From assembly GCF_027595985.1 (NCBI RefSeq), contig NC_073304.1:221068500-221132499 (forward strand): a DNA stretch of 64,000 nt, read 5' to 3'. Below the pieces are notes generated by a model that was not told the origin of the DNA, made no database searches, and saw only the letters and a program-made list of their open reading frames with translations. The translations under genes and the position numbers were made by a program. Positions 1 to 9,748 of the stretch are shown piece by piece; positions within the stretch are counted from its first letter, which is position 1; the number at the start of each line of letters is the position of its first letter. Source of the DNA: Sorex araneus (taxonomy: Eukaryota; Chordata; Mammalia; Eulipotyphla; Soricidae).

Positions 1-49
1 ATAAAAAGAGAACTACATCATGATCTTAGTAAGGGAAGGCACCACACAA

Positions 50-619
50 TGTTAGGGTCGAGCAGATCTCTGCCAGGGATGAACAAAACTGAAGGAACAA
101 AACTGAAACTGCTCTTTCTGCAACAGCAAGGGGATTTATTCAGGCCAGCACGCTGGGGCTCTCCCTCTGCTTTCACTCCTACGCAGAGGAGGGTTAGAGA
201 GAGAGAAAGAGAGCCCCGTATACAGAGTTCAGACTCTTTTTATACACCTTAGTAAATAAGATTACTTTGATCATTATTCTCATTTTTCCCATTTTTCCAA
301 GGTAACTTTGATCAACATCTTCATTTTTCCCAGGTCACTTAGATCAACATCCTCATTTTTTGGGATCAAGGGGGGTCATCAGTGACATTCTGCTTTGCTA
401 GAGAAAATTTCGCCATATGTCCGTGCCTTTCCTGGACATTACCAGGCATCTGGGCAGTTTCATTTCCTGAAACAGGTCCTTGTTTTGTGTAGCTTAGGTC
501 ACACTGCAAGGTATTGTTTTACAGAGAGTGATCAAGTAAGTTAGCAAGTTACAGAAGGCAATTTAGCAAGTTACAGAAAGCAATCAAGCAAAACATTAAC
601 CCTATCCTTTGCTGCTACA
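50..619 (-). mobile_element. LTR of an unidentified endogenous retrovirus
   Basis: Read on the minus strand the block starts TGTAGC and ends CCTAACA, the TG...CA form of an LTR. It contains a TATA box (TATAAAAAG, plus-strand complement near 236-246) followed about 100 bases later by a poly(A) signal AATAAA (complement near 134-139), the usual U3-R-U5 order. It does not resemble the LTRs at 7.2, 13.7 and 27.6 kb, so it is another family. No clear target duplication flanks it and no polypurine tract precedes it, so it may be the 5' LTR of an element running off the left edge, or a worn solo LTR. Confidence 0.55.
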
Positions 620-2099
620 TGGCCCATACCGCTCAACAAGGCTATGTCTCGAAGGCTCTGTGGTAGGTATATTCTGTCAGGGCTATTACCATACATTTTT
701 GCTGTCTGATGTATTCTGTACATTCCTGAATAAGTGAACTAGATGGGAGAAATTAGTCAAGATCATGGCACAGAGCTCACACTGATTATGTATTTCAAAT
801 AGGCAAAGTGAAGCTAGACACCTACAGATTACACTACTATAAATTAGGAAGTTGACATGCCTCACACCACTAATATTCCAAGAGCAGTACACCACAGTTG
901 ATGGGGTTTGAAGTAGGAGGCAACCAATCTTAGAGGGAAATACATTTTTACAGAGGGAAATACATTTTACATTTTACACAAGGCTCAACCTTTAACAACA
1001 TATCAATAATCTCTTATCGTAGGGCTTAATGGTCCCTGAGGGAAATACAGCAATCTTCACATACTTTCCTCTAAGGAAACTTTTTTGGAGCATATTCAAC
1101 AGTTGATTCAGAGCAAACAATACACAATAAATTCTTTCTTTCTGCTTTGGGGCTGGAGTTCGGGATCGGGATGGAAACACCCAAAATACGATGGTAGGAA
1201 GGAGCTTGAGAAAGGGTTGGTAGTGGCATAGATGAGCTGGTCTCTCCCTAAGATCCACCTACAAGAGTCTGTTCCAGTTCTTTCACTAACAGCCCTGCCT
1301 TTGACTGAATACCCTAAGCCTACGTGCCACAGATTCTGGGGGAAAAAACATTTATATTAGTTTATTTCATTATCTAGATGAAGAATTTGCTGGGATAACA
1401 GAAGATTACACATGATCTATACTTGAAAGATACTTTGGAACAAAGAAGATTATTACTCCAAATAGGAGAAACACTGTTCCCATCTCCATACCCCTAAGCT
1501 TCTTGGTAGGAAGACAGCTCTAAAATTGTGAAGTTCAAGGTTCTGTCAGAGTGACAGAACAGCAGGTAGGGCACTTGCCAACCCAGGCTTGATCTCCAGC
1601 ATCCCATATATTCATATTCATATTCATATATTCAGAGGCATGGGAAGTGGTGGGGGCGTGCACGGGAAAACAGCAGAGAGGGGGACCCCTAGGTTCTTAT
1701 CCCCATCCCCTCCACACCCAACAAATGGGCCAGACAAAAGAATGGGACCAAAATGAGGCCCAAGCGAGACGGAATTCAGGAGCTGGAGACTGTGGAGCCG
1801 GGGTGCACGCAAAGGGAAGAAAGTTTACAGTGGGAAACTGGGGCTGGGCATCGAGAACGGCTGGCTTAAGATAGAGCGATGACGCTGGCCGCGAGTCCCT
1901 CCAGCCAACAGGACTGCCAAGCGCACACGTGGACCCCATCAAAGTCCAGAGGAGGCTGGGAACAGGCTCTGACCCTGTCAGCGAGTCTCTTACTGCAACC
2001 AGCCCTGGCGTTTCTGCAGCAGCAGCCCTGGGGGACCGGCCGTGCTGCCGGGATTCTGGGGGACACTCTGCAAGGCTGCGGGAGGCTGGTGGGTGAGGG
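620..2099. other. No recognised gene; RDM1 3' side region
   Basis: Mostly unique sequence. A SINE scrap lies at about 1545-1612, followed by a small run of TATTCA-type repeats (1607-1635). From about 1860 the GC content rises toward the RDM1 remnant. I looked on the minus strand for later RDM1 exons and found nothing convincing. Confidence 0.5.
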
Positions 2100-4015
2100 C
2101 GGCTAGCTGCCAGTGTAAGGTGCCCCCGCCCAGCACTGCTTCCCACAGGCCCCGGCCCCCGCCAAGTGCCGACCCACCTTCAGCGGAAAGGACTGGAAGA
2201 GCGGCTGCCGGCCGCAGGCCCCTTGGGCTGAGTGAGCGGCGCGCGCAGAATAAAATAACCGCTGTGCTGCAAAAGATACAGTGACCAGAATACAAAGACT
2301 ATCCACAGAATGGGAAAGGATATTTACACAATACCCATCAGATAAGGGGTTGATATCAATGGTATATAAAGCACTGGTTGAACTCTACAAGAAGAAAACA
2401 TCCAACCCCATCAAAAAATGGGGTGAAGAAATGAACAGAAACTTTACCAAGGAAGAAATACGAATGGCCAAAAGTGCTTTTGGCAAAAAAGTGCACATGA
2501 AAATGTGCTCTACATCACTAAGCATCAGAGAGATGCAGATCAAAACAACCACAAGATACCACCTCACACCACAGAGACTAGCACACATCCAAAAGAACAA
2601 AAGCAACCGCTGTTGGAGAGGATGTGGGGAGAAAGGGACCCTTCTACACTGCTGGTGGGAATGCCGACTGGTTCAGCCCTTCTGGAAAACAATATGGACG
2701 ACTCTCAAAAAATTAGAGGTTGAGCTCCCATTTGACCCAGCAATACCACTGCTGGGAATATATCCCAGAGAGGCAAAAAAGTATAATCAAAATGACATCT
2801 GCACATGTATGTTCATCGCAGCACTGTTTACAATAGCCAGAATCTGGAAAAAACCCGAATGCCCTAGAACGGATGACTGGCTGAAGAAACTTTGGTACAT
2901 CCATACAATGGAATACTATGCAGCTGTTAGAAAAAAGGAGGTCATGAATTTTGTATTTAAGTGGATGGGCATGAAAAGTTTCATGCTAAGTGAAATGAGT
3001 CAGAAAGAGAGAGACAGACGTAGAAAGATTGCACTCATCTGTGGAATATAGAATAACAGAGTGGGAGACTAACACCCAAGAATTGTAGAAATAAGTACCA
3101 GGAGGTTGACTCCATGGCTTGGAGGCTGGCCTCACATTCTGGGGAAAGGGCAACTCAGAGAAGGGATCACCAACTATAATGTAGTCGAAGGCCATGTGGG
3201 GGAAGGGAGTTGCGGGCTGAATGAGGGCTAGAGACTGAGCACAGTGGCCACTCAACACCTTTATTGCAAACCACAACAGCTAATTAGAGAGAGAGAACAG
3301 AAGGGAATGCCCTGCCACAGTGGCAGGGTGTGGTGGGGGGAGATGGGATTGGGGAGGGTGGGGGGGAGGCTAGGTTTACTGGTGGTGGAGAATGGGCACT
3401 GGTGAAGGGATGTGTTCCCGAACTTTGTATGAGGGAAGCATAAGCACAAAAGTGTATAAATCTGTAACTGTACCCTCACGGTGATTCACTAATTAAAAAT
3501 AAATAAATTTAAAAAAAAAATGACCGCTGCGTAAAAACCCGGCGGGGCGGCCGCAGCATTGGCGAAGACGCGCACCGCGTACAGGAGGCCAAAGCGGGAG
3601 AAGGCTGCGGACAGAGAACGATGCGGGGCCGCTGAGGTCACCCACCGCAGAGTGCGCGGCCGAGGCCCACCCTCCCCGCACACGCCCCGGCCCCGAGCGG
3701 GGGGCCACATCCCCAGCACGCTGCACTCTGCAAGCCCTGGCTGCAGCAGCATCGCACGGCCACGGCCACGGGGCCCGAGGTGCAGCAGGAGAAAGTGTCG
3801 CGGCGAGCTGACAGCCACGGTTCCCTTGGCACAGTGCAGGGCGCGGGGCCACGGTGGGAAGTCAGGGCTCGGGGCGCCTTTCCCGGAACACCCCGTCCTG
3901 CCCTCCGGACCCAGCTCACATGCAAGGCTTTGACCTTGGGGTCAGGGCTCAGCTCCCACACCAACAGGGTTTTGTCACTCTCGCTGGGAACCGTGAAAGG
4001 TACCACCTCAGCCCT
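2100..4015 (-). pseudogene. RDM1: RDM1 5' coding exons, broken (start lost, L1 inside)
   Basis: The pieces resemble RDM1 (RAD52 motif-containing protein 1), a small RNA-recognition-motif protein linked to DNA-damage response. Exon 1 is 3920-4015: 32 codons reading VVPFTVPSESDKTLLVWEL, ending ALH before a clean GTGAGC donor. Exon 2 starts near 3625 (FSRFGLLYAVRVF), reaches GFY at about 3530, is interrupted by an L1, and resumes at about 2262 (FYSARAAHSAQGACGRQ, then LFQSFPLKV) down to about 2100. Damage: the codon where the initiator ATG should be is AGG (4013-4015); the exon 2 acceptor is unclear; the L1 sits in the RRM; the frame shifts after LKV. The DNA is GC-rich, as expected near a promoter. 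Later exons were not found. Family assignment is from remembered homology. A gene still expressed by other exons cannot be excluded, but this copy cannot encode the normal N-terminus. Confidence 0.72.
2275..3523 (+). mobile_element. L1 (LINE-1) 3' end, 5'-truncated
   Basis: An open frame at 2281-3051 encodes the C-terminal part of L1 ORF2, including the hallmark cysteine-rich stretch ([13 protein letters not shown]) and WYIHTMEYYAAVRKKE, ending CGI then stop. A 3' UTR follows and ends in an A-rich tail at about 3496-3523. The bases on each side (about 2259-2274 and 3522-3537) are imperfect copies of one another (ACCGCTG...AAAA), consistent with a decayed target-site duplication. It lies within RDM1 exon 2 in the opposite orientation. 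The frame is open across 256 codons, so the insertion is not very old. Confidence 0.92.
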
Positions 4016-5128
4016 CCTCGGCTTCACTGCATCTGCGCGCCCCAGGCTAAAGGTAAGAATAGCGTTTGGTGCACCCCCAGTCTAGAAAGTGAGTGGGAGA
4101 ACAGGATTTTTAGTGTGCTGGGGATTGGAATCCTAACAGCATTCCCCCGCTAAGATGGGGCAGATTCTGGGCCTTCCCAACATCTTTCATATTTTCTCGA
4201 ACCAGACTGAACAGGGCAGGCCATTTATGGATTTGATTCCATTTTTCTCCCGCAGAACAGGAGACCCAGAACTCTGCATTTCCAGAGACCAACTCCGGTC
4301 CTGCTTTAAAGTAGTTTATAAGGTTAACCCGTGGTTCCCAGATGAAGGAACTCTAGAAAGCAAGACTTGGAAAAAAGTTAAGAATAATGCCTATAAGGCA
4401 TCTAAGGAAGGGACTAAGATCCCCGTGGGATTCTGGATTACATGGGAGATTGTTAATTCTATTCTCCTGTTTTTGAAAAGTACAATTGATGTGGAGGAGA
4501 ATATTATAAATAATATGACCTCAGCTCCTTCCACACCTAAATCTCGAAAAGGTTTTCATAGTAAAAATATTTCTGAGGCTGGTGAATATAGCTCTACTTC
4601 CAGTGCATCAGATGAAAGTGATGCGGGTTATGAGTCTGCTACCACTTACTCAGATTCTGAGTCCGAGAGTGACTCCAGACCACTTGGGACATGCTCCCAA
4701 TCGCCCAGTCCAGGCAGAGAGAAGCAGGATCCATCTTATCGCAGGTTAAGGATGGATTCTCTCAGTCATTTCAAAAAGGCCTGTGTCTCATATGGGCCTA
4801 CATCTTCGTACTGTAGGGAGTATCTTACAGACTGGAGCAAAAAGGCCTATTGAGTATATCAAGATTTTCATGTGGTTGCTAAGACTTGCTTAACCCCTTC
4901 TCAGTACTTGGAGTGGAGAATGTGGCTCAGTGATGAGGCCAAGGCAAAGCTTCAAGGCCTAGGCCATGCTGGACAAAACTTTTCAGGAATTAAGTTGATT
5001 GATGATATGTTAATTGGTAAAGGGAAATGGCGTGACCCAGAATGGCAAGTCACCTTGCCGTGTGCTGTTTTTGCTCATGTCCATGACGCAGCCCTGTGTG
5101 CATGGGAGAAGGCTGATGCAGATACCGA

Positions 5129-5308
5129 TTTTTTTTTTTTTTTTGCTTTTTGGGTCACATCCAGCAATGCTCAGGGGTCACTCCTGGCTCTGCACTCAGG
5201 AATTACCCCTGGCCGTGCTCAGGGAACAATATGCGATGCTGGGAATCGAACCTGGGTCGGCCGCATGCAAGGCAAACGCCCTGCCCACTGTGCTATCACT
5301 CCAGCCCC
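5129..5308 (-). repeat. SOR-type SINE inside ERV1 gag
   Basis: Full-length minus-strand SINE, from poly-T at 5129 to CTCCAGCCCC. Short direct repeats (GATGCAGA) flank it, duplicating retroviral sequence. Confidence 0.93.
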
Positions 5309-5457
5309 AGATGCAGAATTTAAGGGAAGTTTTACAAAGATTTTCCAGAGAGCCTCAGAACCTTATGCAGATTTCATAGGAAGGTTGATGAAAGCCATTG
5401 AAATGCAGGTTAAGGACAAGGAAACTCAGGAGCTGTTGACTAAACTATAGGCCTTTG

Positions 5458-5654
5458 TTTTTTTTTTTGTTTTTTTTTTTGGTTTTTTTGGTTTTTGGGT
5501 CACACCCGGCGATGCACAGGGGTTACTCCTGGCTCATGCACTCAGGAATTACTCCTGGCGGTGCTCGGGGGACCATATGGGATGCTGGGATTCGAACCCG
5601 GGTCGGCCGCGTGCAAGGCAAACGCCCTACCCACTGTGCTATTGCTCCAGCCCC
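5458..5654 (-). repeat. Young SOR-type SINE inside ERV1 gag
   Basis: Full-length, close to consensus. A perfect 17-base target duplication, TAAACTATAGGCCTTTG, lies at 5441-5457 and 5655-5671. The long T-rich stretch marks its poly(A) tail on the minus strand. Confidence 0.97.
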
Positions 5655-6102
5655 TAAACTATAGGCCTTTGAAAATGCCAGTGAGGATCACCAGGCTGTT
5701 CTGCGCCCTATTAAGGAGAAGGAAGACATAATGGGATACTTGAAAGCATGCTGGAATGTTGGTTCTGTTAAATATATGGTGCCGGTCTATGCCTTACAGA
5801 GACAAGCTCAGAAAAAATGTTTTAATTGTGGAAAACCAGGCCACTTTTGTAAAGATTGCAGAACGCCCCCCATCCGTGCTACTGTGAGAGCACGTCCTGG
5901 GCCCTGTCCCCGGTGTAAGAGGGGAAATCATTGGGCCAGAGATTGTCGCTTTAATTTTGATGCAGTGGGTGACCCCAACTCGGGACACCTGCAAGGGGGC
6001 CAGAGTCAGGCCCCACAAAATCTGGGGATGTTCTCAGTTTCAGCCCCTCTTCCCAGTGTGGAGTTTCAGAGCTCCAATCAGTATAATTGCTGCAGCCAGT
6101 GA

Positions 6103-6491
6103 CGGCAGAAAGCGCAGCGTTGGATATTTCCTGCCCCAGTACAGTTACTACAACCCCTTTTCAATAAGCCCACCACCTCTGCATTTTCAGTGGACATATG
6201 GAATGTTAAATCAAATACAAAAAGGAGGTATTTTCTCAATTGAATGTAGCAGGAAAACTTCTCATTCAAGGAAAAGGCTATGCTTTTGTTTCAACAGATG
6301 ATAACCCCACTGAGAAACTTTGGATCCCATTATGTTTCATCAGAAGTAGAATTCATCCACCTGATTTGGATCTCAGACCTCCAGAGACTCACAACCCTTT
6401 AAATTCCAGCTCCAAGCTGGAAATCACAAGGAAAGAAGATGAGCCAGCGTCAGAGGACCTGAAGAAAAGGCCTCTTACTCCTTTAAAATAA
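6103..6491 (+). pseudogene. ERV1 dUTPase start fused to integrase C-terminal remnant
   Basis: Just after the gag stop, the sequence encodes the first residues typical of retroviral dUTPase (AALDI plus a proline-rich follow-on). It loses similarity at about 6145. From 6240 a frame (to 6491) reads LLIQGKGYAFVSTDD...KLWIPLCFIRSR, which resembles the small C-terminal barrel of betaretroviral integrase. Everything between (protease, reverse transcriptase, most of integrase) is missing, so this is an internal deletion of several kb. The integrase assignment is moderate. Confidence 0.55.
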
Positions 6492-7220
6492 CATGAGATC
6501 ACATTAAGAGCATCTCTTATACCCCTCTTTTACAGGTTATGGATTGGACAACGCCACACTAAGTATCCTGAATTAACAGTATTTTACTTTTACTCTTTCC
6601 TTGGAATTCACAGTTTCCTGAAGGAGAAAAGAATGGCTTTTAACAGGAACACCTTTTCATTTCTCTCTAGGATATCCATTTGTATTGGAGCTTCCCTCTG
6701 ACTCTTTCTATTCACAGGCATGGAGACCAAACCTCAACTGTCAAAGCCTCTGATAACTTTAAAAAAGTGTTTTTTCTCAGACATAAGCTAGGTTGCACCT
6801 CTAGGACTACCGAGGAACCTGACCAAAGAATGGCTGCATTCCCCTGCTGAAGTTCTCCTGCCAGGAGTTGTGATGCTCCTGTTCCAGTGCTCCTTGACTG
6901 ATTCCTGAAATTTATCAGACTCCTAATAACTGCTCCCCTGAGACTCATTGCTGCAACTACTACTGATGCTGTTACAGGAACAACTCTTCAATTTTGATCC
7001 AGACACTTCATTTCTTCAAAATGGGACTAAATGACTTATCATTGGTGACTCTTATCAGCACTGGAAAGTGCAGGACAATTGGACGCTTTACTACAAGCAC
7101 TGCTCTGGGCCCAGGGTTGGACTGAAATCGTAGTACAACTAATAAGACTGTACTGTGATTTGGAATTATGTTGTGATTTGGAATTGTTCCTTATTCAAAT
7201 TTTTGTGTTTTTGTAAAAGA
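6492..7220 (+). other. ERV1 3' internal region without readable env
   Basis: All frames carry many stops. It lies between the integrase-like remnant and the polypurine tract, where env is expected. I see no recognisable surface or transmembrane subunit motif. Confidence 0.45.
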
Positions 7221-7232
7221 AAAAGGGGGATA

Positions 7233-8292
7233 TGTAGGATAACATAGTCTCAGGTAGTTTAGGTTTATTACGTTACTCTCATCACAGTGCTCCCATTCCT
7301 CTGTGTTTATTTATAACTTCTTTCTTTGTGTTCTGTTGACTTGTAAATATTGTTTTTCTCTTCTTGAGTCCTTTGCATAATTTATTCAGAGCCATGTCCT
7401 TTTGTAAGGACACAGGAAGACTTAGCAAATGCTATGCTTTTGTAACCTGAGAGTCATTTGACTCTACATATTTTCCTCCTGGGCATCTGTTCTCTGACCT
7501 AAGCCTCAGCTGCCCTTACTTCCTAGCACCCCCAAAAGCAAGGTCCCTACGAGGGACGGGATGGACCCAGGGCAAGCAGTGAGTTGTGTGCTACCCTGGC
7601 ATCGGGATGGACCTGGCTAAAGTGCCCAATGCTTAACTATAAGTGAAGAGCTTGGTCATGGACAAATGCTGTCATGATCCGAACAGTGATAACTAGATTT
7701 GGACCCTGCTAGGGTTAGGAGTGATTAATCTAACCTGAGTGCTGTAGTCTGAGTCTGTGGCAAGATGTTGCCAGGAGAGCTGCCTTGCAAGCCTCAATGT
7801 ATCTCTTGCTATGTCCATACAAAAATAACTAGTATTAAGACGTGAATAAGTTCTTGGAGGAAGGAAAGGAGAAAAACACCTTAAGAGGTATTTTGCCTGC
7901 TGACAGTGGGAAGGGCTTTGGAATGCCCTTAGGTATTGGCTTTGAACCTGAGAGCCCTCAGGAAGGGCTTTCTTATGTTGACTTTGCTACCTGGCTGTGT
8001 GTAGCCTAGGGGCAAGGGGGAGAGAGAAAAAGAAGAGATGATAGAGGCTGCAGTGATCCAGAGAGAGGGCAGAGCTAGGAGTGCAGGAGATGAGAAAGAT
8101 GGAAGATTGAATAAACGGTAACTGATCGGCAACCAGCTTGGTCCTCCTTCTTCCTTCGCCTGTCCTTGGCCAACAGCCGTCCCGATCCAGCCCATACACA
8201 GCGGTTCCAGAGCACCAAATGCGGGCGGTGAGACAGAGCCTCCCTGAGAGCCCACGAGTGCACATGCCCTTCAGCTTGCTCAGTTTTTTACA
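7233..8292 (+). mobile_element. ERV1 3' LTR
   Basis: It starts TGTAGGATAACATAG directly after the polypurine tract and ends CAGTTTTTTACA. It shares start, end and middle blocks (e.g. TGGTCATGGACAAATGCT and ATCCGAACAGTGAT-type text) with the LTRs at 13656 and 27595. A poly(A) signal AATAAA lies near 8110. It defines one LTR family with three members in this window. Confidence 0.9.
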
Positions 8293-8316
8293 CTTGAAAA
8301 AAGGATAATATAATCA

Positions 8317-8490
8317 GGGGTCAGAGCAATAGTACAGCAGGGAGAGTTAATTTATTTGCCTTGCATGCAGCTGATCAGGTTCAATCCCTAGCATCCCATA
8401 TGGTCTCCTGAGGACCACCAGGAGTAATTCCTGAGTGCAGAGCTAGAAGAAACCCCTGAGCATTGCCAGGTTTGGCCCCTCCCAAAAAAC
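8317..8490 (+). repeat. SOR-type SINE
   Basis: Full-length plus-strand copy with an A-rich end. The flanking duplication AAAGGATAATATAA (8300-8313 and 8493-8506) is perfect. Confidence 0.92.
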
Positions 8491-8506
8491 ATAAAGGATA
8501 ATATAA

Positions 8507-8904
8507 CCAATGTTCTTCTTTTCTAAGACAAAAACTGATTGCATTAGTCAAGTGGGACTTCTCTACAATGCTAATAATTGTTTTATAGAGAATTATAAAA
8601 ATAATTAATTCCCTTCAGTCTAAAGTTGCTTTACAAATGGAAAATCTTTAATCGTGGTCTTAATTTTATTCTTGTTTTTTCTGTTCTGGAAACCTAGAAG
8701 TCTAGAAACTACCACATCATCATTTCTCATTTTATGGCTGCTGTAGTTAAAACTCAAAAGTAGGAACATGAGTGATTCAAGGCACACCCCAGTTTTATCA
8801 GGATTGATGGCTGCTACCTGTAGGACATGGCTCCATCAGTCCCTTTTCTGCAAATTGCCCTGTATTGTCCTTAAGCAGGTTTTATTCCATATTGGCACCT
8901 CCTA
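8507..8904. other. No feature seen
   Basis: AT-rich unique sequence between SINEs. No exon, repeat or regulatory pattern was recognised. Confidence 0.4.
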
Positions 8905-9078
8905 AGAAAATGAAATCAACAGTGGTAGGGGGCTTGCCTTGCATGTGATTGGCTTGGTTCGTGCCCTGGCATCCCATATGGTCTCCTAAGCACTGCCAGG
9001 AGTGATTCCTGAGTGCACAGACAAGAGTGACCCAACCCCTGAACATCACTGGGTGTGGTGCAAAAACAAAAAAATTAG
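8905..9078 (+). repeat. SOR-type SINE, diverged
   Basis: It carries the AGGGGGCTTGCCTTGCATG head, the CATCCCATATGGTC middle and a GGGTGTGGTGCAAAAAC end. Confidence 0.85.
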
Positions 9079-9082
9079 ATCC

Positions 9083-9256
9083 AGGGCTGGAGTGATAGCA
9101 CAGAGGGTAGGGTGTTTGCCTTGCACTCGGCTGACCCGGGTTCAAATCCCAGCATCCCATATGGTCCCCTGAGTACCACCGGGAGTGATCCCTGAGTGCA
9201 GAACCAGGAGTAACCCCTGAGCATCGCTGGGTGTGACCCAAAAAGCAAGAAAAAAA
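9083..9256 (+). repeat. SOR-type SINE
   Basis: Full-length plus-strand copy (GGGCTGGAGTGATAGCACAG to the A-rich tail), directly after the previous copy. Confidence 0.93.
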
Positions 9257-9261
9257 AATAG

Positions 9262-9345
9262 ATCCTGGATAAGATAGATAGGACAGAGGGTAAAGTGCTT
9301 GCCTCGCATGTGGCTAACCCAACTCTGATCCTTGGAAGAGTATGT
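9262..9345 (+). repeat. SOR-type SINE, head fragment
   Basis: Only the tRNA-like head is present (AAAGTGCTTGCCTCGCATG...GATCCTTGG). Confidence 0.6.
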
Positions 9346-9567
9346 AAAATATAAAGGAACATGTTGGAAGCCCCCCACCCTCGTCTTTTTAGAAAGGATC
9401 ATCCCTAATCATTAATGTTCCTGTTTTTGGTTGATGACTGGGAGTGTATCTGCAGCACTGCAAGGGGTCACTCCTGAGCAAGACATTCAGGAATAGCCCC
9501 AGACACTTGGGTGTGGTGCCAAATAGCCCTTCCCCAAACAAAACAGAGATATAGATTCCATCCAGCA

Positions 9568-9748
9568 CTTTTTTTTTTTTTGCTTTTTTTGTGTCACACC
9601 TGGTGATGCACAGGAATTACTCCTGGCTCATGCACTCAGGAATTAGTCCTGGCGGCGTTCAGTGGACCATATGGGATGCTGGGAATCAAACCTGGGTAGG
9701 CCGCGTGCAAGGCAAACACCCTTTTTGCTGTGCTATTGCTTCAGCCCT
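9568..9748 (-). repeat. SOR-type SINE
   Basis: Full-length minus-strand copy from poly-T to GCTTCAGCCC. Confidence 0.92.

Larger units (their letters stand above)
4155..6102 (+). pseudogene. gag: ERV1 gag (matrix, capsid, nucleocapsid), defective
   Basis: The frame starts MGQ, a myristoylation-type matrix start. It runs open to a TGA at 4851-4853, then continues in the same frame to about 5128. Two SINEs interrupt the capsid part (5129-5308 and 5458-5654). Between them lies the major homology region (EPYADFIGRLMKAI). After the second SINE the frame resumes and reaches two intact CCHC zinc knuckles, CFNCGKPGHFCKDC (about 5818-5859) and CPRCKRGNHWARDC (about 5905-5946), ending at 6102. The premature stop and SINE insertions make it non-coding today. 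The intact zinc ligands suggest it decayed less than ERV2. Confidence 0.88.
4036..7232 (+). mobile_element. ERV1: betaretrovirus-like provirus, internal region
   Basis: Leader, gag, gag-pro fragment and pol tail of a class II (betaretrovirus-like) endogenous retrovirus. The leader (from about 4036) matches that of ERV2 (14995 on), but ERV1 has no 5' LTR or primer-binding site: the leader joins DNA about 20-30 bases upstream of RDM1 exon 1. After the gag zinc knuckles the frame passes into the start of a dUTPase (6105-6140) and then jumps to sequence like the C-terminal part of integrase (6225-6350), so most of pro-pol is deleted. A polypurine tract (AAAAGGGGGA, 7221-7230) precedes the 3' LTR. 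The 6492-7220 stretch has no readable env. Defective. Confidence 0.85.

Noticed and set aside
992-1258. Possible C-terminal RDM1 exon on the minus strand
   Set aside because: A faint resemblance in one short stretch, no paired splice sites, and too weak to separate from chance.
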